A program made the position numbers and the translations under genes. Under the pieces are notes generated by a model. The model did no database searches. It saw nothing but the letters and a program-made list of their open reading frames with translations, and was not told where the DNA came from. From assembly GCA_025998755.1 (NCBI GenBank), contig AP024674.1:248001-312000 (forward strand): a stretch of DNA of 64,000 nucleotides. Reading direction: 5' to 3'. Of this stretch, positions 16,864 through 26,800 are shown piece by piece; the first letter of the stretch is position 1; every line of letters starts with the position of its first letter. Origin of the DNA: Armatimonadota bacterium (GTDB lineage: Bacteria; Armatimonadota; UBA5829; DSUL01).

Positions 16864-17821
16864 TGCCTTCCGTCCTTGATACTCCGTTCTCCGATCCTCC
16901 GCCCACCTCGCGGATCGGCCTGCCCTTTTCGTCGTAGAAGATGACGCGTACCTCTCCACGCCCTCTCAGAATCCGCTCCGTGCCCTCCGGTCCCAGCACC
17001 AAAGCGGCTGTCGCAAGCGCATCGCTTGCTGCCGCGCTTTCGCACAACGCCACCCCCCATCCTTCCCTTTCCACCGGATACCCCGTGCGCGGATCCAGAA
17101 CGTGCCCGAAGCGGCGTCCCTTGTAAGAAAAGCTCTGCTCCGAAATCCCCGAGACCGACAGGCTCCCGTCCTGTAGCTCAAGAACGGCGGCGCGTCCATC
17201 GTTGTGACCAGGAATGCGGATCCCCACCTGCCACGGCCGTCCGCTGCTGTCCACTCCCAGCGCCGCCACGCTGCTTGTTCCCGCGTGCATCAGCGCCGAC
17301 TGTGCGCCCGCGGCCCGAAGCGCTTCCATCGCCAGATCCAGACCGAACCCCTTGCCGTATCCGCCGGGATTGAGGCGCACCCCTGGGCGGACCAGCCGCA
17401 CCGTTCCCGCCGCCTCGTCCAGCAACACATTATGCCTGCCAGTACACTTCAGTGCCCGGCTGATTTCGTCCTGCGCGGGCTTGCGCCCCTCGCCGCCTTC
17501 AAACCCCCACAATCGGACCAGTGCCCCGCACGCGATGTCGAATGTGCCCCCCGTCAGGTCGCTCAGCTCGAAAGCATGCGCCAGCGCTCGGAGCGTGAGG
17601 GGGCTGACCTTCACAGGCCCGGCCTGGCCCTCCCGGTTGATCCGGCTGATGTCGCTGGAGGGGAGAAAGACACTCAGCAACTTCTCAGCAAGCGAGACTT
17701 GCTCGAATGCAGCATCAGCTAGCGCGGGCGCGTCGGGTTGGTCCGCAGACAGCGTCAGCTCCCATATGCACCCCATCGCCCTCCGGCGGAAACGCAGGAG
17801 TGAGGCGGCCTCCTCCGTCAT
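16850..17821 (-). CDS. apbE: FAD:protein FMN transferase, ApbE family
   Basis: The product has 323 residues. Family signatures are GTFDIACGALVRLWGF, LNPGGYGKGFGLD, HVLDPRTGYPV, and SAAASDALATAALVLG, the last containing the metal-binding aspartate region. The enzyme transfers FMN from FAD to a threonine or serine of a target protein. No signal peptide or lipobox is seen, unlike most ApbE proteins, which are periplasmic lipoproteins. The start codon overlaps the stop of the ThuA gene (ATGA). No protein in the window shows an obvious FMN-binding-domain target, so its substrate within this operon is unclear. Confidence 0.9.
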   Translation of the reverse strand: MTEEAASLLRFRRRAMGCIWELTLSADQPDAPALADAAFEQVSLAEKLLSVFLPSSDISRINREGQAGPVKVSPLTLRALAHAFELSDLTGGTFDIACGALVRLWGFEGGEGRKPAQDEISRALKCTGRHNVLLDEAAGTVRLVRPGVRLNPGGYGKGFGLDLAMEALRAAGAQSALMHAGTSSVAALGVDSSGRPWQVGIRIPGHNDGRAAVLELQDGSLSVSGISEQSFSYKGRRFGHVLDPRTGYPVEREGWGVALCESAAASDALATAALVLGPEGTERILRGRGEVRVIFYDEKGRPIREVGGGSENGVSRTEGNVWE

Positions 17822-18561
17822 TCCGGAAGGCGGATCCTCGCCTGCGGCAGGCCCGGTCTGTCATTCCCGGCCGCCCACAAGGTCCCCCTGTAGAGGAGGA
17901 TCTGGAAATTCCGGTTGTTCCAGCTGCGCCGGTCGTGCCCCAGCGCCAGGTAGAAAACTCGTCCCCGGCCGAAATGGCGCACCCAGCAGACCGGCTCCCC
18001 GTCCGATGTCCGCACGGCCAGCACGTGCCTCTCCACGTCTGGATAGAGGTCGTGAACGTAGTCCTCGTCCCGCACGTCGAAGCCGCTCAAACCCCGGCTG
18101 ACAGGGTGCTCTCCGGTGAACTCCACCCGGAAGTCACCGTACTTATGCGAGCGGAACTTCCCCCCCAGCATCCGGAAATACTCCTGCGCCCCCGACTCGC
18201 GGAACGCTCCCGCGGCAGCGTGCAAGACCACCAGCCCGCCGCCGTCCCGCACGAATCCCAGCAGTCCGGCGAGCTGCTCGTCAGTGATTCCGCCGCCCTG
18301 TGTCATGATAAAGACCAACCGGAACGGCTCCAGCGTTTCTCTCCTAAGGCTTTCCCGGTCCTCGGTGGAGGTCACACGGATCTCTGTGCCGGTTTCCAGT
18401 AGGGACCGCACCGCTTGCGTCTGTTGCTCCCAGGCATGGCAGCAGCCTCCCCACAGGAGAAGCACCCGGGTCTCCTCCGACTGGCCGGCTGAGCGCGCCG
18501 CGGTTCCCGCGAAGGCGATTCCGCACGCCAGCAAAATGAGGCGCACAACGCAGCGGCTCAC
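17818..18561 (-). CDS. ThuA-like protein, exported
   Basis: The product has 247 residues with an N-terminal signal peptide (VRLILLACGIAFAGTAARSA) and the ThuA fold: RVLLLWGGCCHAW at the start, GLVVLHAAAGAF in the middle and FYLALGHDRRSW at the end. It shares these landmarks with the non-exported ThuA at 11.3 kb. The GTG start overlaps the TGA of the upstream Gfo/Idh gene and its stop overlaps the ApbE start, so translation is coupled. ThuA-type proteins act with Gfo/Idh-type dehydrogenases on 3-keto sugars; this one would do so in the periplasm. Confidence 0.85.
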   Translation of the reverse strand: MSRCVVRLILLACGIAFAGTAARSAGQSEETRVLLLWGGCCHAWEQQTQAVRSLLETGTEIRVTSTEDRESLRRETLEPFRLVFIMTQGGGITDEQLAGLLGFVRDGGGLVVLHAAAGAFRESGAQEYFRMLGGKFRSHKYGDFRVEFTGEHPVSRGLSGFDVRDEDYVHDLYPDVERHVLAVRTSDGEPVCWVRHFGRGRVFYLALGHDRRSWNNRNFQILLYRGTLWAAGNDRPGLPQARIRLPE

Positions 18562-19787
18562 GTCAGCAGCCTCTGTCTTTCCGGATCGAACACCATCACC
18601 CGGTTGCGCCGGTATGCCAGCACCCCCAGGGCGATGGCGGTCATGGTGCGGTAGCCCAGTTCAGCATCGCAGTGCGGGGTCTTGCGGGTGCGGATGCAGT
18701 CCATGAAGTTTTCCATGTGGCCGGGGCGGGGCTCCTCGGAGATGATCTCCTCCTGCTCCTGCCGGAACTCTGTCTCAGGCCGGATGATCAGCCGGGATCC
18801 TTCGAAAAACATTGTGGCTTCCTGCCCACGGATGATCTCCGGAACGCACTGCTTGTTGGCCATGGACGACACCAGCACCACGGTGTGCTCCGACGGGTAG
18901 TCCACGGTCATAAAGAAGGTATCCGGCACTTCGCGGTCCTTCTGAATGTAAACGCCTCCGGATGCGGTCACGCGCCGGGGGAACTCCGGGCCGAGCGCCA
19001 CAAGAAGATGCCCGAGCTGATGATAGAAAAGGTCTGTAGCGATCCCGCCCGAGTAGTCCCAGTATTTCCTCCACCGGAAGAAACGCTCCGGGTCGAACGG
19101 ACGCTTCGGAGCGGAGCCCAGGAATGCCTTCCAGTCCAGGTTGTCCGGCGAGGCCCCGGTCTCCACCGGATAGTTCCACTCGCCTTCCTTGGAGTTGCGG
19201 CAGATGCCGGTCTGGCTCCACAGGACCTTACCCAGCCGCCCCTGCCGGATCAGATCCCGCGCCTTCCACCAGATGTCCTGCGAGGTGGACTGCACCCCCA
19301 CCTGCACGATGCGACCTTTCTCCCGGGCCGCCCGGGCCACTTCCCGCGCCTCCTCCCAGGTGTGGGTCATCGGTTTTTCCACATAGACGTCCTTTCCGGC
19401 GTCTATGGCGTCCAGCGTCATCCGGGCGTGCCAGTGGTCCGGTGTCGCGATCACGACGGCGTCCAGATCCCTGCGCTCCAGCAACTTGCGGTAGTCGTGG
19501 TAGACTTCCGCTCCGGATATCTCCTTGGCTCTCAGTTTGCGGGGCTCATAGATGTCGCATACTCCCACCACCCTGACCGGCTGGCCCAGCTCTCTCTGGC
19601 GATGGATCAGATCGCGAAGGTGGTTGGTTCCCATCCCCCCGCATCCGATGACGCCGAAGTTGATGCGCTCTCCGGCTCCCCGGATCTGACCGATGGCCGG
19701 CGAGCCGGTCAGCATGCCCAGCCCCAAGGCCGCCGCGCCGGTTACTGAATGCCCCAGGAACTGCCTTCTCGTCAGATGCTTCGCCAT
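18558..19787 (-). CDS. Tat-exported Gfo/Idh/MocA oxidoreductase
   Basis: The product has 409 residues. The leader TRRQFLGHSVTGAAALGLG is a clear twin-arginine signal. The Rossmann loop NFGVIGCGGMG (about residue 43) and the catalytic EKP motif (about residue 138) are intact. ATPDHWHARMTLDAI is typical of the large Planctomycete/Armatimonadota periplasmic subgroup. It follows the DUF1080 gene by 38 bases and is translationally coupled to ThuA through a GTGA overlap. The likely role is oxidation or reduction of a sugar or glycoside ring in the periplasm. Confidence 0.9.
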   Translation of the reverse strand: MAKHLTRRQFLGHSVTGAAALGLGMLTGSPAIGQIRGAGERINFGVIGCGGMGTNHLRDLIHRQRELGQPVRVVGVCDIYEPRKLRAKEISGAEVYHDYRKLLERRDLDAVVIATPDHWHARMTLDAIDAGKDVYVEKPMTHTWEEAREVARAAREKGRIVQVGVQSTSQDIWWKARDLIRQGRLGKVLWSQTGICRNSKEGEWNYPVETGASPDNLDWKAFLGSAPKRPFDPERFFRWRKYWDYSGGIATDLFYHQLGHLLVALGPEFPRRVTASGGVYIQKDREVPDTFFMTVDYPSEHTVVLVSSMANKQCVPEIIRGQEATMFFEGSRLIIRPETEFRQEQEEIISEEPRPGHMENFMDCIRTRKTPHCDAELGYRTMTAIALGVLAYRRNRVMVFDPERQRLLT

Positions 19788-19825
19788 CGTGCTGCCCTTC
19801 CTCTCACGGCCCGGCCCCGGATACC

Positions 19826-20509
19826 TTACGGGTTGGGTGGGGGTGTGTGGAGCGTCAGTGGCCGGATGCGGATGTCCCGGAACTCCACCTTCGCCCCGTG
19901 GTTCTGGAAGCCGATGTATCCCTCCGGAGCGCGGTTCCAGAACCTGCGCTCCTCCGCCAGAGACTCATTCAGAGCTTTGTCAAACAGATCCGCCATCACC
20001 ACAACCCTGCCGTTCAAAAGCACGGTCAGGGTGTTGCCGATATAGATGACTTCGTAGCTGTTCCACTCTCCACCGGGACGGGAGAGGTTCGCGGACGGGG
20101 CGATGGCGTCGTAGACCGATGCGGTGCTGTGCTTGCTCGGCGGCCGGCCGTGGTCGCCGAGGATCTGCAGCTCAAGCCCCGTGAAGGCCGGGTTGCCCTG
20201 CTCCGTAGCGCGCAGGAACAGGCCGCTGTTCCCGCCGTCCCCGATGCGGTAGTCAAGGCGCAGGATGAAATCCCTGTACTTGTTGTTGGAGCGCAGCCAG
20301 CCTCCGCCCTGCCCCGAGCAAACGATCATGCCGCTCTGAACGCTCCAGGATGCATCACCCATCACGGTCCATCCCGAGAGAGTCTGTCCGTCAAACAGGG
20401 ATGCGAACCCTTCCCGCTTCTCGCAGTCGGTCAGCGCCAAGGCGGGACCTCCTGTCAAGATCATCCCCAGAATCCCCATCGCAGCCGGGATCGCCATCCA
20501 TCTCGCCAT
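19826..20509 (-). CDS. DUF1080 (3-keto-disaccharide hydrolase domain) protein, exported
   Basis: The product has 227 residues with a signal peptide (IPAAMGILGMILTGGPALA). The DUF1080 fold is recognised by FASLFDGQTLSGW, FILRLDYRIGDGGNSGLFLRA, and the ending GYIGFQNHGAKVEFRDIRI. Family members have lectin/glucanase-like jelly-roll folds, and some cleave or hydrate 3-keto-glycosides. It is the first gene of the operon, with AGGAAGGA 9 bases before the ATG, and is divergent from rhamnulokinase. Its position upstream of two exported Gfo/Idh enzymes supports a role in oxidation-assisted glycoside cleavage. Confidence 0.9.
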   Translation of the reverse strand: MARWMAIPAAMGILGMILTGGPALALTDCEKREGFASLFDGQTLSGWTVMGDASWSVQSGMIVCSGQGGGWLRSNNKYRDFILRLDYRIGDGGNSGLFLRATEQGNPAFTGLELQILGDHGRPPSKHSTASVYDAIAPSANLSRPGGEWNSYEVIYIGNTLTVLLNGRVVVMADLFDKALNESLAEERRFWNRAPEGYIGFQNHGAKVEFRDIRIRPLTLHTPPPNP

Positions 20510-20675
20510 CGCCGGAAATCCTTCCTCTGCAAGTTGTTGTCGCTGGACATTTTGCCGATCTTCGCTTCTCCCCGATCCGCCCGCTTTCCTGCTGGGAGGA
20601 TTGGGGGCTTCCCGTGCGTAAGGTCTCCCTCGCAGGTCGTCTCGGGGACGGCATCAGGATTTTGAAGGAGGACCG
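20510..20675. promoter_or_regulatory. Divergent control region between the sugar operon and rhaB
   Basis: These 166 bases separate two divergent units and must hold both promoters. No clear consensus -35/-10 pair could be assigned on either strand. Ribosome sites are clear at both edges: AAGGAGG at 20665-20671 for rhaB, and AGGAAGGA on the minus strand. Confidence 0.5.
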
Positions 20676-22163
20676 ATGCAGTTGAGCCAGGCCAGATCAT
20701 TCCTCGCGCTGGATCTTGGGGCCGAGAGTGGACGCGCAGTGGTGGGTAAGCTGCGCGGAAACGTTTTGGATCTTGAGGTGGTTCACAGGTTTCCGAACAT
20801 TCCTGTGCGGGTTCCCGATGGGCTGCACTGGGATGTGCTGCGTCTGTTCCAGGAGATGAAGGAGGGGCTGCGGCTCGCATCCCGCGAGAATCAGCTTGCC
20901 TCTCTGGGGCTGGACACGTGGGGAGTGGATTTCGCCCTGCTCGATTCCGCCGGCGCGCTGCTCGCCAATCCTCATCACTACCGCGACAGCCGCACGGACG
21001 GCAAGATGGAAGAGGTCTTCGCCATCGTGCCTCGCGAGGAGATCTTCCGCGCCACCGGCATCCAGTTCATGCAGCTCAATACTCTGTATCAGATGTATGC
21101 CCTCAAGCAGTCCAGCCCGCACCTGCTGGATGCCGCTGCGAAGATCGTAATGATCCCGGATCTCTTCAACTACTGGTTCAGCGGCGAGGCGGTCTGCGAG
21201 TTCACCGAGGCCACCACCAGCCAGATGTTCGATCCCCTCCGGGGGGGGTGGGCCACAGAGCTGGCCGACAGGCTGGGGCTGCCGCTGGAGAAGATGGCTC
21301 CCGTCGTACAGCCGGGGTCGCGCCTGGGCCAGATCCTGCCGTTTGTCGCCGAGGAGTGCGAGTGCCCACCTGTGCCCGTCATCGCTCCTGCCTGCCACGA
21401 TACGGGATCCGCGGTGGCCGCCGTACCCGCCGAGGGCCGGGATTTCGTCTACATTTCCAGCGGGACCTGGTCGCTGGTGGGGGTGGAGGTGGATCAGCCC
21501 GTCATCACGGATCGCTCCCTGCAGTACAACTTCACCAACGAGGGCGGAGTGGCCGGCACTTACCGCCTGCTGAAGAATGTGATGGGGCTCTGGTTGGTGC
21601 AGGAGTGCCGCAGAACGTGGGAGCGCCGCGGAGTCTCCTACGACTACACGCGCCTCACGGAGATGGCCGCGGATGCGCCTGCATTCCGGAGCATCCTGGA
21701 CCCGGACGATCCGGCGTTCCTGCATCCCGGCGATATGCCGGCGCGCATCCAGGAGTTCTGCCGGTCCACGTCTCAGCCTGTGCCGGAGGATCCGGGCAGC
21801 ATCGTCCGGACGGCTCTGGATTCCCTGGCGCTGAAGTACCGCTGGGTTGTGGAACGACTGGAGGAGCTGACCGGGCGCAGCCTGCCGGTCATCCACGTGG
21901 TGGGCGGAGGCACGCAGAATCGCCTGCTCACTCAGCTCACCGCGGACGCCTCGCGCCGTCAGGTGATCGCCGGGCCGGTGGAGGCAACGGCGATGGGCAA
22001 TATCCTCATGCAGGCCATAGGACTGGGCGAGATCGGCTCGGTGGCGGAGGGGCGAAGCCTTGTGCGAAGCTCCGTGGATCTGGCCACTTACGAGCCGCGG
22101 CCCGATTCCGCCGCTATGGCGGACGAGGCTTACGAGCGGTTCCTGAAGCTCGGGCCCCGCTAG
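20676..22163 (+). CDS. rhaB: Rhamnulokinase
   Basis: The product has 495 residues, the normal length for RhaB (FGGY sugar-kinase family). The N-terminal phosphate loop LALDLGAESGRAVVG, LGLDTWGVDFALLD, and the rhamnulokinase-specific ISSGTWSLVGVE and NEGGVAGTYRLLKNVMGLWL are intact. The C-terminal ATP site VVGGGTQNRLLTQLTAD is present. It phosphorylates L-rhamnulose to rhamnulose-1-phosphate in the cytosol. Its partner, L-rhamnose isomerase, is encoded 29 kb away at 51.3 kb; no rhamnulose-1-phosphate aldolase was found in the window. Confidence 0.97.
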   Translation: MQLSQARSFLALDLGAESGRAVVGKLRGNVLDLEVVHRFPNIPVRVPDGLHWDVLRLFQEMKEGLRLASRENQLASLGLDTWGVDFALLDSAGALLANPHHYRDSRTDGKMEEVFAIVPREEIFRATGIQFMQLNTLYQMYALKQSSPHLLDAAAKIVMIPDLFNYWFSGEAVCEFTEATTSQMFDPLRGGWATELADRLGLPLEKMAPVVQPGSRLGQILPFVAEECECPPVPVIAPACHDTGSAVAAVPAEGRDFVYISSGTWSLVGVEVDQPVITDRSLQYNFTNEGGVAGTYRLLKNVMGLWLVQECRRTWERRGVSYDYTRLTEMAADAPAFRSILDPDDPAFLHPGDMPARIQEFCRSTSQPVPEDPGSIVRTALDSLALKYRWVVERLEELTGRSLPVIHVVGGGTQNRLLTQLTADASRRQVIAGPVEATAMGNILMQAIGLGEIGSVAEGRSLVRSSVDLATYEPRPDSAAMADEAYERFLKLGPR

Positions 22164-22196
22164 AAGCCAGCCGCCGCCTGAAGGAGGAACAGACCG

Positions 22197-22232
22197 TCCC
22201 CTCGCGGACCGCAACTAATGGACGCGAGGGGA
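22197..22232. terminator. Hairpin between convergent rhaB and rmuC
   Basis: Ten-base arms (22197-22206 and 22223-22232) form a perfect stem with a 16-base loop between the two convergent stop codons. It could end transcription from either side, although no strong U-tract follows. Confidence 0.55.
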
Positions 22233-22237
22233 TTCAT

Positions 22238-23605
22238 TCATTCGTCTTCGGCGGGGGTGGCCGGCTCTTCGGGGGCCTCCGCGATATCCACCTCCGGCAG
22301 TGTGCCGGCCTCCGGTGGGAGGGGGATGCGCGTCTGCAGATCTATGGGGGCCGGCTCGGCAAGCGCATCGGCGGAGACGCCAAGCTCCCCCAGCTTCCGC
22401 GCCGATGGAATCAGCCGGCTCTCAAGCGACCCGACCGTCCGATTGTAGCTCTCGACGGAGCGCGTGAGGTTCTTGCCCAGATCCGAAAGATGGGTGTTGA
22501 ACGTCCCGATCCGTTCGTAGATCTCCCGTCCCAACTGGGCGATGCGCCGGGCGTTTTCGGACACCTGTTGCTGCTGCCAGCCGTATGCAACAGCCTTGAG
22601 GAGCGCCAGCAGCGTCACGGGTGTGGTGGGCAGAACGCGCTGCTGCAGGGCGTATTCCAGAAGGGTGGGGTCTTGCTCGTAAGCCACGCTCAGACAGGAG
22701 TCGTTGGGGACGAACATCACCACGAAGTCCGGCGTCTTCTCGAACTGGCTCCAGTACTGCTTTTTGCCCAGATCCGTGATGCGCGAGCGGACGGCGTTGG
22801 CGTGCTCAATCAGCTTTCCTGCCCGTTCACCCTCCGGGCACTCGATGGAAGCCAGGAAGGACTCCATCGGTGTTTTGGCGTCAACCGGGAGCACGCCGCC
22901 GTTCGGCAGCCTGACCACCATATCTGGCCGCCCGGCGTCGGTGGACTGTTGTTCGTCGAAGTCCACGTGGCGGGTCAGGCCCGCCATCTCCACAACGCGC
23001 CGGAGCTGCACCTCTCCCCATCTTCCCCGTACCGTGGGGGATTTCAGTGCCTGTGCAAGCGTGGCGGCAGTGTGCTGCAGATCCCGGTTGCTCTGAAAGA
23101 GTTGCTCGATCTGCTTTGTCAACCCTTCGTATGCGCCTTCCCGACGGCGCTCCAGAGTCTGCACCTGCTGATCCAGCTCCGCGAGCGACTTTTGCAGGGG
23201 TTCTACCAGATTCTTGATCTCCAGCTTCTGCGCGCCCCAGTCGCCTTTGAGCTGGTTGGCGAGGGCGTCGAGCTGGTCTCTGGCGCGTTTCAGGAACTCC
23301 TGGGCGTTGGTCTGGAGGGTCTGCGCCGCCAGCGACTGGAAGGCCTCGCGGAGAGATTGTTCGGCAGTCTGTGCCCACGCCAGCTTTTCAGCGTCCGCTT
23401 CGCGCTCCTTCTCCAGCGAGTTCACACGGAGTTTGAGTTGCTCATTCTCTTGACGGAGCGCTGTGGACTCGGCGGCGGCTGACTCGGCTTGGCGCAAGCG
23501 TTCCTGAAGAGTCGCCATGGCGGCGCTCTGGCGGAACATCGAGGCCAACCATCCCAGGAGCGCTCCTGCCGCCAGTCCCACGATAAACAGTAAAATCTGC
23601 TCCAT
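22238..23605 (-). CDS. rmuC: DNA recombination protein RmuC homologue
   Basis: The product has 455 residues. It has a single N-terminal membrane segment (ILLFIVGLAAGALLGWLA), then a long coiled coil (residues 30-185), then the RmuC nuclease-like domain (about 190-390) with GRWGEVQLRRVVEMAGL, GRPDMVVRLPNGGVLPVDAKTP and FVPNDSCLSVAYEQDP. The D...DAK pattern resembles a PD-(D/E)XK nuclease core. RmuC limits inversions at short inverted repeats in E. coli. The C-terminal 60 residues are acidic and low complexity. It is divergent from the macroglobulin gene. Confidence 0.95.
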   Translation of the reverse strand: MEQILLFIVGLAAGALLGWLASMFRQSAAMATLQERLRQAESAAAESTALRQENEQLKLRVNSLEKEREADAEKLAWAQTAEQSLREAFQSLAAQTLQTNAQEFLKRARDQLDALANQLKGDWGAQKLEIKNLVEPLQKSLAELDQQVQTLERRREGAYEGLTKQIEQLFQSNRDLQHTAATLAQALKSPTVRGRWGEVQLRRVVEMAGLTRHVDFDEQQSTDAGRPDMVVRLPNGGVLPVDAKTPMESFLASIECPEGERAGKLIEHANAVRSRITDLGKKQYWSQFEKTPDFVVMFVPNDSCLSVAYEQDPTLLEYALQQRVLPTTPVTLLALLKAVAYGWQQQQVSENARRIAQLGREIYERIGTFNTHLSDLGKNLTRSVESYNRTVGSLESRLIPSARKLGELGVSADALAEPAPIDLQTRIPLPPEAGTLPEVDIAEAPEEPATPAEDE

Positions 23606-23816
23606 CGCCCTTTCCTCCCTTCGGATGACAGCTCAGGCTTCGGGACGATGGCCGTTGATTCCTCCCCGTCGTTTGCCCGGTGGTGGCGGTGGTGGTATCA
23701 TCTATTCGTCCGGACCAGGCAACTACCGTCCCGCGCGTCTCGCTCCAATCTGTGCGGGCATCCCCTGCAGGCGGGGAAGCTGCCGCGCCCGGAAAGCACA
23801 GGAGGGTTGTCCCCTG
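23606..23816. promoter_or_regulatory. Divergent intergenic region, rmuC / alpha-2-macroglobulin
   Basis: These 211 bases must contain promoters for both divergent genes. No consensus elements could be assigned with confidence. GGAGGG at 23801-23806 is the ribosome site for the macroglobulin gene. Confidence 0.4.
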
Positions 23817-26800
23817 ATGGCGGACGGTCGGTCTTCTACTCTTGCCAGCATCATCGCTGTGGTCCTCGCGCTGGCTTTTGCCGGCGGTCTGGTCTCCCTC
23901 ACTGTCGCCGGCGAGCCCCGTTGCGGCATCCTGACGGGCAGGGTGGTGAATACCAAAGGGCAGCCTATTCCCGGCGCCTTTGTCAGTGTTCCCACCGTGG
24001 ACGGAGAGGACATTCGGCGAGTGCTTACGGACTCGGGCGGCTATTTCCGGGCTGCCCGTGTGCCGGTAGGCTACCACGTCATCGCTGCCCAGCGCAGAGG
24101 CTATGAGTATCAGGAGGCCGGGACGGGCTCCGTGCAGGAAGGCCGGGGGCTCCGGATGCAGCCCATCGTCCTGCGTCCCGCGCCGGATTCGCTGGAGATG
24201 AGCGTCGCGTATCCGCTTTCGGTCGCCACAGGGGGGCGCAAGCGTTTGTACGTCAGCGGAGTCTGCTCGGCGGAGCGTGCGCGTGTGCGCTTCAGCATCC
24301 ATCCCTACGATCTGGTGGGAGAGCGTGAGCGGGATCTGCGCCGCTCCGGGGGCGAGGAATTCGACCGGAGACAGCGGCTCATCAAGGAGATCAACAGGCT
24401 GGAGCCCGCCGTCTGGAGCTGGGAACGCAGCTATTCCACATCCGAGCTGAACGGCCACTTCGACGGCTATCCGGCCACCCCGAAACTGGACCGGCCGGGC
24501 ACCTATCTCGTGGTGGCCACCCTCGGCAAGGCATCTGCGGGAGACACACTGAACGTCACCTCGCTTGCGCTGGTGGCCAAGCGCGATGCGGACGGTGTGT
24601 TGGCCTGGACCACGGACATCAGAACCGGCAAGCCCGTGGCCGGAGCGTCAGTGGAAGTGCATGGCCGTAATACGGGTGGGGCCACAGCGGCGACGGACGA
24701 TCAGGGCCTGGCGCGGTTGAACACCTCCGGCGAAGACTCCCTGGTGGTCGCCCGTCATCAGGGCAGTGTCGCATTCACCAGCTCTTACTACTACAGCGAC
24801 GAATATAATCAGGGCTGCCTCATCTACACGGACCGGCCTCTCTACCGCCCCGGTCATACGGTGCACTTCAAGGGCATTTTCCGCAGGAGCCTGCCCGGCT
24901 CATACCAGGTTCTGGCCGATCGTGAAGTGGAGTTCGTGGTGGAGGATCCGGAAGGGCGCGCGGTGGGCTCGGTGATCGCACGCACCAACGGGTTGGGCAC
25001 CGCGACGGCCGACTGGCAGATTCCGGAGGATGCTCCGCTCGGCAGCTACCGGGTGCGGGTGAAGCTGGACGGCCGGACGGCCGACGCGCGCTTCTCTGTG
25101 GACGAATATCGCAAGCCGGAATACGCGGTGGAGGTCAGCCTGCCGCAGCCGTTCTGCGTGCGCGGCACGGCGGTCAATGCCACCGTCCGGGCCAACTACT
25201 ACTTCGGGGCGCCGGTGGCGGATGCGGAGGTCACTTACACCGTCTACCGCTCGCGCTGGTGGTTCCATCACTATGACAGCGAGTTCGAGTCGTGGTTCGA
25301 CACGATGTTCGGGGGCTACGGTTACGACTACGGCGGGTACGGCGAAGTCGTTATGGAAGGGACCGGCCGCACCGACGAGGCCGGGCAGCTGAAGATCCGT
25401 CTGGATACGGGTAAGGAAGAAGAACTTGCTCGCTGGGTGGTTGAGGCGCGGGTGGTGGATATCAGCATGCGCGAAGTCACGGCTTCGGCGGGCATTACTG
25501 TGACTCCCGCGGACTTCAGTGTCCAGGCCTCCCTCCGGCGTTATGTGACAAGTCCCGGTGAGGCGGTCGTCGTAGATATCCAGACCGTGGACTGGACCGG
25601 AAAGCCAGTGCCGGACCGCAGTCTGGAGGCCATCGTCGAACGGGTCCGGTGGTCCCGGGGCTCCCAGCGCACTGAAGAGGTCGCACGCCTGAAGGCCTCC
25701 ACGGACGGGAAGGGGCGCGGAACCTTTCAGTGGACCCCGGAGTCACGTGGTGACTACCGTATCACCCTTGAGTGCCGGGATGACAGGGGGCGCATCGCCA
25801 GGGATCAAGCCGATGTCTGGGTGGTGAGCGCCGGGCAAAGCGAGTTCTACGGACAGGGTCCTCCGGAGGAAGCTCTGACCATCGTGCGGGACCGCAAAAT
25901 GTACCGGCCGGGCGATACGGCAAAGCTGCTGGTGCGCACAGCCATTCCGGGCCTGAATGTCCTGCTGACCATCGAAGGCCAGAAGCTGTATGAGGCGCGT
26001 GTCCTGCATCTGCAGGGAAGCACGCTCACGGTGGATGTCCCCCTCAACGATTCTCAGCGGCCGGGGGTAACCGTCTCCTGCCTGTACATAAAGGATGGTC
26101 AGATGCGTGTGGCTACGGAAGAGCTGGGCGTAAGCCCTGAGGATGCCTTCCTGACCGTGGAACTGGCCTCCTCCCGGGAGCGTTACCGGCCGGGCGACGA
26201 GGCGCGGTACACCATCCGCACGCTGGATGCGAAAGGGCGAGGCGTCCAGGCTGAGGTGTCGCTCGGTGTGGTGGACGAGGCCATCTACGCTTTGCGCGCC
26301 GACAACACCCCTGACCTGCGGCGCCACTTCTGGGGCCCGAGATACAACCGGGTCAACACCTCTTCCAGTGTCGAGGACTACTATCTGGGCGGCGTGGACA
26401 AGTTCGAGGATAGTGTCCGCAGGGACTTCCGCGACACCGCGTTCTGGGCCCCGCAGATCCTCACGGATTCGGAGGGCCGGGCGACGGTGCGGTTCAGGAT
26501 GCCGGACAACCTGACCACTTGGAGGGCCACCGCCCGTGCCGTCACGGAGGATACGGCTGTCGGGTGGGCTGTGCACAAGTGCCTTGTCACAAAAGATGTT
26601 GTGGTGCGTCTACAGGCTCCGCGCTTCTTCCGGGAGCGCGACCGCCAGACGCTGGGGGTCATCGTCCATAACTACACGTCCGAGCGGCGCAGGATTCGCG
26701 TCAGCCTGAGCGCTACCGGCCTTGAGATCCGGGGGGCTTCCGCGCGGACGGTCACAGTGGACGCGGACGGGGCTGCCAGAATTCCTGTGGAGGTGGATGT

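Noticed and set aside
20918-23482. 854-codon plus-strand open frame across rhaB and rmuC
   Set aside because: It is an out-of-frame shadow of rhaB continuing antisense to rmuC; both of those genes have clear family motifs.
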